Source of the DNA: JAIBJN01 sp963842305
GTDB taxonomy: Bacteria; Actinomycetota; Thermoleophilia; Gaiellales; Gaiellaceae
Length of the DNA stretch: 64,000 bases
Direction: 5' to 3'
Assembly: GCA_963842305.1 (NCBI GenBank)
Contig: CAWJFW010000003.1
Coordinates: 62,001 to 126,000 of the forward strand
The translations under genes were made by a program, and so were the position numbers. A model generated the notes under the pieces. That model searched no databases and was not told where the DNA came from. It saw only the letters and a program-made list of their open reading frames with translations. This document shows, piece after piece, positions 41,601 to 50,635 of this stretch; the first letter of the stretch is position 1; every line of letters starts with the position of its first letter.

Positions 41601-43599
41601 GACCTCCGACGTCACGGTCGTTGGCATCGGCGACATGGCCGGCGACGTCTTCGGCAACGGCATGCTCCTGTCGCGCCACCTGAAGCTCGTCGCCGCGTTC
41701 AACCACGAGCACGTCTTCCTCGATCCGGACCCGGATCCCGAAGCGAGCTACGCCGAGCGCGAGCGCCTCTTCGGGCTCCCCGGCTCGAGCTGGGCTGACT
41801 ACGACTCGACGAAAATCTCACAGGGCGGGGGTGTCTTCCCCCGCACGGCCAAGTCGATCGAGCTCTCGGCGCAGGCGCGCCGCGCGCTCGGGATCGAGGC
41901 CGACGACCTGAACCCGAACGAGCTGATCAGAGCCATCCTGACGGCAGAGGTCGATCTCCTCTGGAACGGAGGTATCGGCACGTTCGTGAAGGCATCGACG
42001 GAGCCGCACCTGGACGTCGGCGACAAGGCGAACGACGCGCTCCGGGTCGACGGCCGCGACGTCCGCGCCCGCGTCGTCGGCGAGGGCGGCAACCTCGGCT
42101 TCACGCAGAAGGGCAGGATCGAGTATGCGCTGACGGGCGGCCGCATCTACACGGACGCGATCGACAACTCGGCCGGGGTCGACTGCTCCGACCACGAGGT
42201 GAACATCAAGATCTTGCTCGGCGCGGTCGTGACGGCCGGAGACATGACCGAGAAGCAGCGCAACGAGCTCCTCGTCGCGATGACCGACGACGTGGCGCGG
42301 CTCGTCCTGCGCAACAACTACCGCCAGACGCAGGCGCTCAGCCTCGCCGTCAGGCAGGCGGCGTCGATGCTCGGCGTGCACGCCCGGCTGATCCAGCACC
42401 TCGAGCAGACCGGGCGAATCAGCCGGGAGCTCGAGTCGCTGCCGAGCGAAGATGTCCTGGCCGAGCGCAGCGCGGCCGGGACCAGTCTGGTCGCTCCGGA
42501 GCTCGCCATCCTGCTCGCCTACGCCAAGATCGAGCTCTTCGACGCCCTCGTGGCTTCGGACCTGCCGGATGACCCGTTCACGGAGGCCGAGCTCGCTCGC
42601 TACTTCCCCCACGTCCTTTCCGAGCGGTACCGCGACCCGATGCGCGGGCATCGCCTCCGCCGCGAGCTGGTCGCGACCTACGTCACCAACAGCGTCGTCA
42701 ACCGGGCGGGGATCACGTTCGCCTTCCGGCTCGCGGAAGAGACCGGGGCCGCGGCCGCGGACATCGCCAGGGCCTACATGGTCGCCCGCGAGGTCTTCGA
42801 CCTACGGGCGCTTTGGACGGAGATCGAGGCTCTCGATTCGTCGATCCCCGCAGACGTCCAGCTGGACATGCTGCTCGAGGGCCGCAAGCTCGTCGAGCGA
42901 GCGACGCGCTGGCTCGTTCGAAGCCGACCGCGGCCTCTCGACATCGCGGCCGAAATCGAGCGCTTCGCCCCCGGTGCGGCGCTGCTCTCGGAGACCCTCG
43001 GCGAGGTCCTGCACGGCGCCGACCGAACGGCGTTTCAGCAGTCGACATCCCGCTACGCCGCCGCCGGCGTGCCGGACGAGCTCGCGGCCCGCGTCGCGGG
43101 CCTCGGAGCGCTGTTCTCGGCGCTCGACATCGTCGAGGTGGCCAGGGAGACGGAGGCGCCTATCGACGACGTCGCCGCCGTCTACCACGCGATCGGGGCA
43201 CAGCTCGAGCTCCAGTGGCTCCGGGACGAGATCACGGTGCTCCCGCGCGACAACCGGTGGCAGACGCTGGCGCGGGCCGCGCTTCGCGATGAGCTCTACG
43301 GCGTGCACAGCGCCCTCACCGCGGAGGCCCTCGAGACCGGCTCTCCCGAGCTGGGCCCGGAGGCCCGCGCCGAGCAATGGCATGCCGAGAACCGGACAGG
43401 CGCTGACCGCGTGCTCCAGGTCGTGTCCGACATCCGGATGGGCGGGCTCTCGAGCCTGGAGACGCTGTCGGTGGCGCTTCGGGAGGTACGCAATCTGATC
43501 CGGTCGGGCGCCCGCGCCGCGCCGGCGATCACCGAGCTCCCGCCGGAAGCGGTGGCCGAGCCGCTCCCGCTCCCGCCCGAGTCGCTGCGCCTCGGCTGA
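38692..43599 (+). CDS. gdh: Large NAD-dependent glutamate dehydrogenase (GDH-180 type)
   Basis: 1635 aa, the typical size of the large NAD-GDH that oxidises glutamate to 2-oxoglutarate and ammonia. An N-terminal ACT-like regulatory region of about 600 residues (VVEIVNDDMPFLVDSVSMEL, HPVVRVRRDAEG) precedes the catalytic core: VARGGIRWSDRREDFRTEVL, LMKAQMVKNAVIVPVGAKGG (substrate Lys region), then TFSDVANRIAGEYGFWLGDA and the NAD-binding strand DVTVVGIGDMAGDVFGNGML, followed by GGNLGFTQKGRIEYAL. A C-terminal helical domain follows. No frameshift is seen over 4.9 kb. It likely forms hexamers in the cytoplasm and feeds amino acids into the TCA cycle. ATG start at 38692. Confidence 0.97.
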   Translation: MSSKPDEAKTALIQKTVEHARAKLPAEQAARLEAFLRIYYGSVAADDLLERDVGDLYGAALGHLNFGSRRTSGTPKVRVYTPQLEEHGWTSTHTVVEIVNDDMPFLVDSVSMELNRLGSGVHLIIHPVVRVRRDAEGRLLDVLPHDADAPDCELESFIHAEIVRESDPAHLEQVRTGLEHVLADVRAAVEDWPAMGARGRDVVGDLVEHPPPVEAEELAETTALLEWILDHHFTFLGYHEYELVQVDGENALKRVPGTGLGILRDSDPDAGVVKLGPRAEGLAREKNVLVLTKANSRATVHRPSYLDYIGVKRFDESGDVIGERRFLGLYTSTAYSARPDEIPLLRRKVRKVRERSGLPPGSHADKALVEILETYPRDELFQISDDELFEIAMGILHLGERQRVRLFVRRDKFGRFLSCLVFVPRDRFNTQVREEIQEILQDTFNGESVDYNIRLSESVLARLHYVIHTRPGAALPDYDVGEIEEQLVEVTRSWVDDLFVALVEQLGEEQGTELFASYRDAFPPGYRADFTPPAAVLDIQRMERLDPAGDLEMSLYRPLEADDDFFVLKLLRSGQPILLSDVLPLLEDLGVKVYDERPYEIDRAGPIDAWIYDFGLTSEDGPIDLDAVGDGFKDAFGQAWRGEIEVDGFNRLVLRAGLTWREVAVLRALARYMRQTGTTFSQRYMEETLGAHAGIVRKLVELFRARFDPQHGDERAADADALGDLIEKEIDAVPSLDEDRILRGFLRLIQATLRTNYFQVDADGRPKSYLSFKLDPALVPDLPLPKPEYEIWVYSPRTEGVHLRGGKVARGGIRWSDRREDFRTEVLGLMKAQMVKNAVIVPVGAKGGFVVKRPPADREGLRKECVGCYTTLMRGLLDLTDNIVGGETVPPPNVVRYDDDDPYLVVAADKGTATFSDVANRIAGEYGFWLGDAFASGGSAGYDHKAMAITARGAWESVKRHFRELGVDVQTSDVTVVGIGDMAGDVFGNGMLLSRHLKLVAAFNHEHVFLDPDPDPEASYAERERLFGLPGSSWADYDSTKISQGGGVFPRTAKSIELSAQARRALGIEADDLNPNELIRAILTAEVDLLWNGGIGTFVKASTEPHLDVGDKANDALRVDGRDVRARVVGEGGNLGFTQKGRIEYALTGGRIYTDAIDNSAGVDCSDHEVNIKILLGAVVTAGDMTEKQRNELLVAMTDDVARLVLRNNYRQTQALSLAVRQAASMLGVHARLIQHLEQTGRISRELESLPSEDVLAERSAAGTSLVAPELAILLAYAKIELFDALVASDLPDDPFTEAELARYFPHVLSERYRDPMRGHRLRRELVATYVTNSVVNRAGITFAFRLAEETGAAAADIARAYMVAREVFDLRALWTEIEALDSSIPADVQLDMLLEGRKLVERATRWLVRSRPRPLDIAAEIERFAPGAALLSETLGEVLHGADRTAFQQSTSRYAAAGVPDELAARVAGLGALFSALDIVEVARETEAPIDDVAAVYHAIGAQLELQWLRDEITVLPRDNRWQTLARAALRDELYGVHSALTAEALETGSPELGPEARAEQWHAENRTGADRVLQVVSDIRMGGLSSLETLSVALREVRNLIRSGARAAPAITELPPEAVAEPLPLPPESLRLG

Positions 43600-43748
43600 A
43601 CGTGCCGCCGGATCGGTTCGGAGCCGGCTCGAAAGCGCCGACTGGACTCTCGACTAGTCCTCGTCGGTTCAAGTTGAACTGACCACGAGCCTCACGTACC
43701 CTGCTGTCTGGGAAGGCGGGATCAAATTCGGGTGAAGGGAAGGCGGCG

Positions 43749-45530
43749 TTGACTTCTAAGATTCTGCGCGCGGTCCTAGGGACCGGGCTTCTGGCGATGT
43801 TCGCTCTCGTGTCGGGGACGGCGAGCGCTGCGGTCGAGTCGTGCTCGTACGACTCCGGAACGAAGCGGATCACGGCAGAGATTGCGTCAGGATCGGAGGC
43901 GACGCTCAAGGTGAAGTCGTCCGGTGCGCTCTGGTTCGGCCTCGTGCCCGCGGACTGCGGCGGCGCGACCACCACGAACACCGACTTCATCACGGTGAAC
44001 GGGACGACCGGCACGGTCGAGAAGCTCACGGTCGACATGAGCGAGGGCTTCATCGGCCCCGGCTTCAGCGCCGAGTCCAACCTGCCCGAGATCGAGTTTG
44101 CAGTGAACACGGGCGACACGGCCGACCGGTTCGCGGTCATCGGCCGGCCCGAGGGCGACCGCATGGCGGCAGGCGCCTCCGGTTACTCGTTCAACTCGGA
44201 CGGCGACCTGGACGTGGTGTTCACGCCGCTCCCGTCGCATATGACGATCACCGGGGGAGCCGGCGTCAACTTCCTCACGGCACGAGGCGGCTGGGGAGCC
44301 GGCCTTTCCTACGCGGGGAACACGACCATCACCGGAGGCAGCTCGGACGACGAGCTCAACGGCGGCAACGGTGCCGACGAGATCAGCGGCGGCGGCGGCA
44401 ACGACGTAATCAACGGCTCCGGCGGCCCAGACACCATGACCGGCGGCGGCGGCGCCGACCGCATAAGCGGCGGCGAGGCGAACGACACCCTCACCGGCGG
44501 GCCTGGTGCGGACGATCTGATCGCCGGTGCCGCCGACGACACGCTGTTTGCGAACGACCAGGAAACCGACACGCAGATTCACGGGGGAGCTGGCACGGAT
44601 ACCGCCACGGTCGACGCCAACATCGACCCGCAGCCGATCGCCGTCGAGACGACGATCGTCGACAGCGGCCCGCCGCCTCCGCCTCCGCCTCCGAACGGAG
44701 CCTGCTCCTACAACGCGGCGACGAAGTCGGTGACGGCCACGGTCGCGGCCGGCGGGACTGCGACTCTCTCGGTGGTCGGCGGCGCAATCCACTTCGGCCA
44801 GTCTCCGACTGCCTGTGGGGCGGCCACGACGGCGAACACCGACACGATCTCGGTCACCGGGACGAACGGCTCCTCCGTCGAGCACCTGACCATCGACCAG
44901 TCGGGCGGCGCCTTGGCCCCGGGAGCGACCGCCGAGGCATCCGGAATCTCGGAGATCGAGCTCGCGATCAACCTGGGCAGCGCGGCCGACGTGATCGTCG
45001 TCCGCGGCACGGCCTCCGCTGACACTCTGGCGGTGGGGTTGAAGGGCGTTTCGTTCAACAACGACACGGACGTGGACGTGACGATCACCCCGCTCCCGAG
45101 CTCGATCGAGCTGGTCGGCGGTGGTGGTGCCGACACCCTGACGGCCCGCGGAGGCTTTGGCTCCGGCCAGCTGTTCCCCGGCCCCGTCACGCTCCGCGCG
45201 GATGACGGAGATGACAATCTGACCGGCACCGACTTCGCCGACCTCATCGTCGGTGGCACGGGCGTGGACACCGTCAGCGGCTACGGCGGTGCGGACGAGA
45301 TTCGCGGCGAGGACGGCAACGACCACCTGAACGGGAACGATGGCAACGACACGCTAGTCGGCGGCGCCGGTGCGGACGCGCTGATCGGCGGCACGGGCGA
45401 CGACACCCTCCAGGCGGCGGACGGCCAGGCCGACACCACGCTGAGCGGCGGCGCCGGAACGGACACCTGCTTCTTCGACGCCGGGCTCGACCCGGGGAGA
45501 AGCGGGGTCGAGATCCAGAACCCGCAGTAG
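43749..45530 (+). CDS. Secreted RTX (calcium-binding) protein with duplicated halves
   Basis: 593 aa, probably a TTG start, signal peptide of 27 residues ending ASA/AV. It consists of two similar halves. Each starts with a Cys-containing beta domain (SCSYDSGTKRITAEIASGSE; ACSYNAATKSVTATVAAGGT), continues with TVEKLTVDMS / SVEHLTIDQS and ends in GGxGxDxUx RTX nonapeptides (GNGADEISGGGGNDVINGSG; GGADEIRGEDGNDHLNGNDG). A Pro-rich hinge (PPPPPPPP) separates them. RTX repeats fold into a calcium-loaded beta roll outside the cell. There is no catalytic domain, and no type I secretion genes nearby, so export is by Sec. Confidence 0.85.
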   Translation: MTSKILRAVLGTGLLAMFALVSGTASAAVESCSYDSGTKRITAEIASGSEATLKVKSSGALWFGLVPADCGGATTTNTDFITVNGTTGTVEKLTVDMSEGFIGPGFSAESNLPEIEFAVNTGDTADRFAVIGRPEGDRMAAGASGYSFNSDGDLDVVFTPLPSHMTITGGAGVNFLTARGGWGAGLSYAGNTTITGGSSDDELNGGNGADEISGGGGNDVINGSGGPDTMTGGGGADRISGGEANDTLTGGPGADDLIAGAADDTLFANDQETDTQIHGGAGTDTATVDANIDPQPIAVETTIVDSGPPPPPPPPNGACSYNAATKSVTATVAAGGTATLSVVGGAIHFGQSPTACGAATTANTDTISVTGTNGSSVEHLTIDQSGGALAPGATAEASGISEIELAINLGSAADVIVVRGTASADTLAVGLKGVSFNNDTDVDVTITPLPSSIELVGGGGADTLTARGGFGSGQLFPGPVTLRADDGDDNLTGTDFADLIVGGTGVDTVSGYGGADEIRGEDGNDHLNGNDGNDTLVGGAGADALIGGTGDDTLQAADGQADTTLSGGAGTDTCFFDAGLDPGRSGVEIQNPQ

Positions 45531-45625
45531 CGGACCGGAACGATCGAGCGCAGGTCGGGCGGGGGTCGCTCGACCGAGGCGCTCGACCGGACCGGCCGAC
45601 CGGCAGGTTCGCAAGACTCTTGGCG

Positions 45626-46312
45626 ATGCGCGCAATCGTTCCTCTCGACGACGAGCCCCGCTTCCGCCCGTTTCCGTTCGACCCCCCGCTCCAGGGTCCG
45701 CTCAGGCGCGCGGTCGACGACGCGGCCCTCGTTCTCTCGAGGACGAGAGGGCGATTCGACGGCCCTATCGCCTTCTGTCACGGCGTGTCGCGCGACGGGG
45801 CAGTCGTCCGCCGGCACGGGCGCTATGCCGAGGCGATGGTCGTCTTTGCCGAGCCGACGCAGGCCTACCGGCTCGGATTCGCGCTCGGCGTCCAGCTCTT
45901 CGTCGAACGGGCCGAGGGCCTGACGCTCTTCCAGCAGCGTGGCCCGTCGATCGGCCGCGACCCCCTGCTCTGGACGGCCTCGGCCTCGGGCGGCCTCGGG
46001 CACCGGGAGCAGCCTCGCGACGCGGTGCTCGCCGACGCCGCGGAGGAGATCGGACTCACGGCGGAGGATCTCCCCGGGTTCCGGCCGCTCGCGGTCGTGT
46101 TGAGCGACGACACGGGATCCGCCCTCGTCGTGTACCACGCGATGCTCCGCGAGGGGGCCGAGCCCGAGCCGAACTCCGTCAAGGTCGCCGAGCTGCACTG
46201 GGCGGCCTCGCCGGACAGCCTGGGCGCCCAGGTGTCCGCCGACACGGTCGCCTCATGGGAAGCGCTCGTGCGGTGGCGGGCTCCGGCCGAGCCGGGACCC
46301 GCGCCTCAGTAG
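45626..46312 (+). CDS. Nudix-like protein with a degenerate Nudix box
   Basis: 228 aa from the ATG at 45626 (a TTG two codons before is possible). Nudix box region: Gly122-x5-Glu128-x7-Ala136-Asp137-x-x-Glu140-Glu141-Ile-Gly-Leu, where the usual Arg-Glu is Ala-Asp. The EE pair that holds metal is present, so activity on a nucleotide diphosphate is possible but reduced, or the substrate differs. An N-terminal beta domain of about 100 residues (VSRDGAVVRRHGRYAEAMVV) precedes it. Stand-alone gene between the RTX and coiled-coil genes. Confidence 0.68.
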   Translation: MRAIVPLDDEPRFRPFPFDPPLQGPLRRAVDDAALVLSRTRGRFDGPIAFCHGVSRDGAVVRRHGRYAEAMVVFAEPTQAYRLGFALGVQLFVERAEGLTLFQQRGPSIGRDPLLWTASASGGLGHREQPRDAVLADAAEEIGLTAEDLPGFRPLAVVLSDDTGSALVVYHAMLREGAEPEPNSVKVAELHWAASPDSLGAQVSADTVASWEALVRWRAPAEPGPAPQ

Positions 46313-46328
46313 GAGGTATCGGCGGCGG

Positions 46329-47834
46329 CTACCGCTCGTCCGAAGACTCGCCGCCGGTGACCTTCTCCCACCAGTCGTCCTCGCGGCGCTTCAGCTCGCT
46401 CTGCACCTGCTCGACGTAGGTAGCGAGCTCGTTCTCCTTCTGGCCGAGACGCTCCTGAAGGTCGGACAGCTCGCGCTCGCGGCGCTCCAGCTTGTCCTCC
46501 CGGATCTCGATGTCGGCCTCGGTGCGCGCCTCGCGCGCCTCCAGCTCGGACTCGCGCGAGTCCAGCTCGTGCAGCCGCTCACGGAGCGAGGTCTCGGTTT
46601 CGGTCAGGCGCTTCTCGCGCCGTTCGAGCCGCTTACGCTGGGACTCGACGACGTCCTCGGTGTTCGACATCTCAGCTTCGCGCTCGGCGAGCTCCCGCTC
46701 GCGCTCCTTGAGCCGCTCCTGGAGGGATTCGACGTCGAGGACCTTGGAGGTCTCGGACTCGAGTCGCGAGACGTGGGTCTCTCGGTGGTGAATCTCCGCC
46801 TCGCGGGCGGCCAGCTCGGCCTCCCTGCGGTCGAGCTCGGCAAGACGCGCGGTCGATTCCTGGGACTCGCGCTCGCGTCCGGAGGCTCCGCGCTCGAGCC
46901 TCTCCGCATCGAGCCGCAGACGGTCGTGCTTGGCCCGGAGATCCGCTTCGCGCTCCTCGAGCGCCTCCTCCTTCGCCTGGACGCGCGAATGCTCCTTCGC
47001 GAGCTCCCGCTCGCGGGCGGCGAGGGCCTGCTCGCGCTTGGACGTGCCTTTCTCGTGCTCGCGCAGGGCGGTTTCGCGTTCGGCAAGCGAGCGGTCGCGG
47101 GCCTCCTGCCTGGCCTTCATCTCGGCCTCTCGGCTTGCAACCGTCTGCTCGCGGCGCACCAGCTTCGTCTCCTGCGAGTTCAACGTCTGCGCTTGCTTGG
47201 CCAGCTCGGAGGAGAGCTTCTCGCGCTGGCGGTCCGCGTCGCGGAGCTCGCGAACCTTTGCATCGACCTGCTGCGCGCGCTCGCCCGTGAGGGCTTCGCT
47301 CGCCGTAAGCCTGTTCTCCAGCTCCGAGAGGCGCTCGCGCTCCTCGCGGAAGTTCTGCAGCTGCTCGGTGAGCCTCGCCTCACGGAGGTCGAGCTCCTGT
47401 TCCGAGGAGGCGACCTTCGCGGCACGCAGGTCGAGGTCCGTCGACCGGGAGGCGTAGTCGCCGTCGAGGGAGCTCGCGTGGTCGCGTTCCGAAAACGCCG
47501 CCGCCAACTCGATGCGCAGATCGCGCTCGCGATCCAGCGCCGCCGCCAGCTCGCTTCTAAGGGCATCGGATTCGGCCGTGTCCTTGACGTGGACGACGAC
47601 CGGCTCGGGCTCGGTCGGCTCGGGTGCCTGCGCCTCGGCCTCTCCTTCTGTCTCGGCCACCGGCTCGGCATCGACCTCCGCCGGTGGCTGCTCCTCCTCA
47701 GGGGGAGCGGAAGCGCCGTTGGTCTCGGCGGCGGCCGGCTCCTGGCGCTTCTTGAGCTTGCCGCGCAGGCCGGTGCCGAAGCCGGTCTCGGCTTCGATCT
47801 TGGGCGACTCCTTCGACTCTTCGCTCACCGCCAC
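46329..47834 (-). CDS. Long coiled-coil protein
   Basis: 501 aa. After an acidic, Pro-rich N-terminus (PPEEEQPPAEVDAEPVAETE), nearly all of residues 95-490 is a continuous alpha-helical coiled coil rich in Glu/Arg (REAEMKARQEARDRSLAERE, RERELAEREAEM). No signal peptide and no membrane helix. The C-terminal DDWWEKVTGGESSDER is a short cap. It precedes (in transcription, follows) the tad genes: the start lies 20 bp from the end of tadC, so it is probably the last gene of the pilus operon and might organise the pilus machine or polarity. This link is inference from position. Confidence 0.8.
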   Translation of the reverse strand: MAVSEESKESPKIEAETGFGTGLRGKLKKRQEPAAAETNGASAPPEEEQPPAEVDAEPVAETEGEAEAQAPEPTEPEPVVVHVKDTAESDALRSELAAALDRERDLRIELAAAFSERDHASSLDGDYASRSTDLDLRAAKVASSEQELDLREARLTEQLQNFREERERLSELENRLTASEALTGERAQQVDAKVRELRDADRQREKLSSELAKQAQTLNSQETKLVRREQTVASREAEMKARQEARDRSLAERETALREHEKGTSKREQALAARERELAKEHSRVQAKEEALEEREADLRAKHDRLRLDAERLERGASGRERESQESTARLAELDRREAELAAREAEIHHRETHVSRLESETSKVLDVESLQERLKERERELAEREAEMSNTEDVVESQRKRLERREKRLTETETSLRERLHELDSRESELEAREARTEADIEIREDKLERRERELSDLQERLGQKENELATYVEQVQSELKRREDDWWEKVTGGESSDER

Positions 47835-47853
47835 GGTCGGGGGGACCCCCTGC

Positions 47854-48774
47854 CTAGAACAGCTCCGACAGGTTCATGAAGGCCGGCCCGAGGATGACGA
47901 TGAACATGGCCGGGAAGATGAAGATGACGGTCGGGAAGAGCATCTTGATCGGTGCCTTCATCGCCCGCTCTTCGGCCGCCAGCTGGCGCCTGTTGCGCGT
48001 GTCGCTGGCCTGCACTTTCAGGATGCGACCCAGCGAGATACCCAGCTGATCCGCCTGGATGATCGCGCGGACGAAGGCGGAAAGCTCCGGCGTGTCCACG
48101 CGCTTCATCATCTTCGTGAGCGCGTTCTGCCGGCTCTCGCCGATTCGCATCTCGCCGAGCGCAAGCGCGAACTCGTCGGCGAGCGGCCCGTCCATGTGCT
48201 CCGTGAGCTTGGAGATGGCGCCGTCGAAGCCCATGCCGGCCTCGACCGAGACGGCGAGGAGGTCGAGCGCGTCGGGCAGTTCTGCACGTAGAACCTCCTT
48301 CCGCGTCCGCGTCCTCATGGTGACGATGACGTCGGGAAACATGAAGCCCACGATCGCGCCCACGATGCCGAGGAGCAGCGCCTTGGACGCGAGCGCGCCG
48401 GCGATGCTTGCGAAGACCTGCCCGCCGACGAAGCCGACGAAGCAGAGGATCGCCTTCGAGGCCAGGTAGCCGGTTGGCGACACCCTGCGGTTCAGGCCGG
48501 CCCGGAGGAGTTTGTTGCTGACGGTTTCGACGCTCGCGCGCGGCGTGATGCGCAAGACCCCCCGGGCAAGACCGGTTTTCATGGGCATGAGCGCGCGGTC
48601 CTTGAACGTCCCGTCGTCGAGCACGCTCGAGCTCGAGACCGGGCGGTTCTTGCCGTACCCGGCGGCGCGGCGGATGGAGCCCATCCGCTCCCGCGCCGGG
48701 ATCGTCGCGAGGTCCATGAGCAGGAAGAACGCGAGGGCGATGGTGCCGCCGGCGATGATGAGAAGCCAGATCAT
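47854..48774 (-). CDS. tadC: TadC-type inner-membrane platform protein (T2SF domain)
   Basis: 306 aa. Membrane helices at the N-terminus (IWLLIIAGGTIALAFFLLMD) and around 108-150 and 270-300; one T2SF domain with LPDALDLLAVSVEAGMGFDG and ADQLGISLGRILKVQASDTR. It forms part of the inner-membrane platform that assembles the Flp pilus with the TadB-like protein upstream. Close spacing (1 bp from the stop of the upstream gene). Confidence 0.9.
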   Translation of the reverse strand: MIWLLIIAGGTIALAFFLLMDLATIPARERMGSIRRAAGYGKNRPVSSSSVLDDGTFKDRALMPMKTGLARGVLRITPRASVETVSNKLLRAGLNRRVSPTGYLASKAILCFVGFVGGQVFASIAGALASKALLLGIVGAIVGFMFPDVIVTMRTRTRKEVLRAELPDALDLLAVSVEAGMGFDGAISKLTEHMDGPLADEFALALGEMRIGESRQNALTKMMKRVDTPELSAFVRAIIQADQLGISLGRILKVQASDTRNRRQLAAEERAMKAPIKMLFPTVIFIFPAMFIVILGPAFMNLSELF

Positions 48775-48775
48775 G

Positions 48776-50635
48776 TCAGTACCTGAAGTTGACGATTTTG
48801 CGGAGAATGAGTGAGCCGATCCCGATCATCACGAACATGCCGATGATGAGCTTGTGGCCCATGCTCGAATGCCAGAGCGGGCTCATGTATTCGGCGTTCA
48901 AGAGCGTGAGCATGAGCGCCACGAAAAACGGCAGGCCGATCAGCACGTAAGCCGACGCCCGGCCCATGGCCGTCAGACCCTTGATCTTCTTGGCGAACTG
49001 CTGCCGGTTGCGGACGGTGTCGGCGACCATGTCGAAGAGACTGGCCAGGCTGCCGCCGACCTGGCGCTGGATCGTCACGGCCGTGATCACGAACTCGAAG
49101 TTCTTGGAGCCGATGCGCTGCGCCATGTCAGCCAGCGCTTCGTCCATCGGCCGCCCCAGGCGCGTCTCGGTGAGGACACGGTTGAGCTCCTTGGAGGCGG
49201 GCGGCTGATCCTCGTCGACAACGCTCTGGAGGGCCTGCCGGAAGCTGTGGCCGGCCTTGAGCCCCGCCGCCATCGTCACGAGGAGGTCGGGAAGCTGGTT
49301 CTCGAACGCCTTGACGCGCTGCTTCGCCTTGAACGAGACGAACAGATAGGGAACCGCGGCTCCGCCCACCAGGCCGAGCGCGATCAGGGGCAAGGATCGC
49401 GTCATACCGGCCGCGACGACTCCAACGAGGAGGGCGGCGCCGAGCATCAGGTAGACGAACTCGACCGTGCGAAGCGGCAGGTCCGCGCGCTCGAGCGCGC
49501 TTTGGAGCCGTCCCCAGGGCTTGAACTTGCTGAGCGCGTTCTCGGTTGCGTGGAAGAGGCCGGCCGCGATCTTCAGCCGTTCGCGACCCGACTGCTTCAC
49601 CCGCCGCTGAGTGGTGAGGTGGGGCTGCAGGCGGCCTTTCAGCCACGCACTCCGCGGTGAGGCGAACGCGAACGCCGCGGCGAGGAAGATCACGAGGCCG
49701 ACCACGGCCGCGAAGGAGGCCTGGCCCCAGAAGGTCCCGAAGAACTGCTCGGGGAGCCGGCCCTTGATCTCGGGCTTGTGCGTGACGACGGACGATCCCG
49801 GGGCGACGATCTTCACGGAGGCTGTCTCGCCGCCCGCAGTCGCTGTCAGGTCGATCGACTCGCTCGGAAGCGCAGCCGTGACGTACTCGAGGCGCCACGT
49901 GCGCGAGAGCTCGTCGGCGATCGAGTTGTATACGCCCGTAAGCGCTGCCGAGTCGGCCGCACCGTAGTAGTTCCCGCCGGTCGCTTCGGCGATTCGCTGA
50001 AGCGGCTTCGGGTTGAAGGACTCGCTCTCGATGCCGACGACGTAGACGGAGGCGTTGGCGCGCTGCGCCGCGGCGATCGCGTCTTCGATCGACGCCTCGC
50101 TCCTCGTCTCGTTGCCGTCCGTGACGATGATGATCACGCGGCCCTGGTTCGTCTCCGAGGCAAGCGAGTTCGAGGACAGGACGAGTGCGTCGAACAGCGT
50201 CGTTCCGCCGTTCGGGTCGAGGGAGATCGAACGGAGTGCCGAGTCGGCGTCCGTGGTCGAGGTCTGGAACCCGGTGAGGAAGATCGGCTCGGTCGCGTAG
50301 GTGAGGACCGAGATGCGATCTTCGAGCGGCTTTGCCGAGATGAACTGGCGGGCGGCCTCGACCGCGGCGCCGAGGGGCTGGCCCTCCATCGACCGCGAGC
50401 GGTCGACCGCGAGGACGATGCTCTTGGTGCGGCCGAGGTTCGTGGCGACGAGGCCGGAGACCTCATCGCCGTTCTCCGTCAGCGCGGGCGGCGAGTAGGT
50501 CGGCTGGTCGGTGACCACGATCGCGCGGACGACCGGATAGTCGCTCGCGTCCGCCTCCACCTTGGCCGCGAGCGCGCCCGCGGGCAGGAGGAGGGTGGCC
50601 AGAACGACCAGCCAGGCCAGTACCGTCTTCCTCAT
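48776..50635 (-). CDS. tadB: von Willebrand A domain fused to a TadB-type platform protein
   Basis: 619 aa, about twice the length of TadB. Residues 1-25 are a signal peptide; residues 70-250 a vWA domain with a full metal site: DRSRS (78-82), GGTTLF and IIVTDGNET, the DxSxS...T...D pattern of MIDAS. A beta linker and a membrane helix (about 305-330) lead to the normal TadB part with its T2SF domain (LPDLLVTMAAGLKAGHSFRQ) and membrane helices at the C-terminus. The fusion puts a ligand-binding vWA outside the membrane and the pilus platform inside. ATG overlaps cpaF TGA by 4 bp in the operon. The vWA may contact pilin or surface. Confidence 0.9.
   Translation of the reverse strand: MRKTVLAWLVVLATLLLPAGALAAKVEADASDYPVVRAIVVTDQPTYSPPALTENGDEVSGLVATNLGRTKSIVLAVDRSRSMEGQPLGAAVEAARQFISAKPLEDRISVLTYATEPIFLTGFQTSTTDADSALRSISLDPNGGTTLFDALVLSSNSLASETNQGRVIIIVTDGNETRSEASIEDAIAAAQRANASVYVVGIESESFNPKPLQRIAEATGGNYYGAADSAALTGVYNSIADELSRTWRLEYVTAALPSESIDLTATAGGETASVKIVAPGSSVVTHKPEIKGRLPEQFFGTFWGQASFAAVVGLVIFLAAAFAFASPRSAWLKGRLQPHLTTQRRVKQSGRERLKIAAGLFHATENALSKFKPWGRLQSALERADLPLRTVEFVYLMLGAALLVGVVAAGMTRSLPLIALGLVGGAAVPYLFVSFKAKQRVKAFENQLPDLLVTMAAGLKAGHSFRQALQSVVDEDQPPASKELNRVLTETRLGRPMDEALADMAQRIGSKNFEFVITAVTIQRQVGGSLASLFDMVADTVRNRQQFAKKIKGLTAMGRASAYVLIGLPFFVALMLTLLNAEYMSPLWHSSMGHKLIIGMFVMIGIGSLILRKIVNFRY

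Noticed and set aside
39007..41712. A 901-codon open frame antisense to the glutamate dehydrogenase
   Set aside because: It is the antisense shadow of a strongly GC3-biased gene; composition is Val/Leu/Arg/Asp-rich with no motif, and the + strand GDH is full-length.
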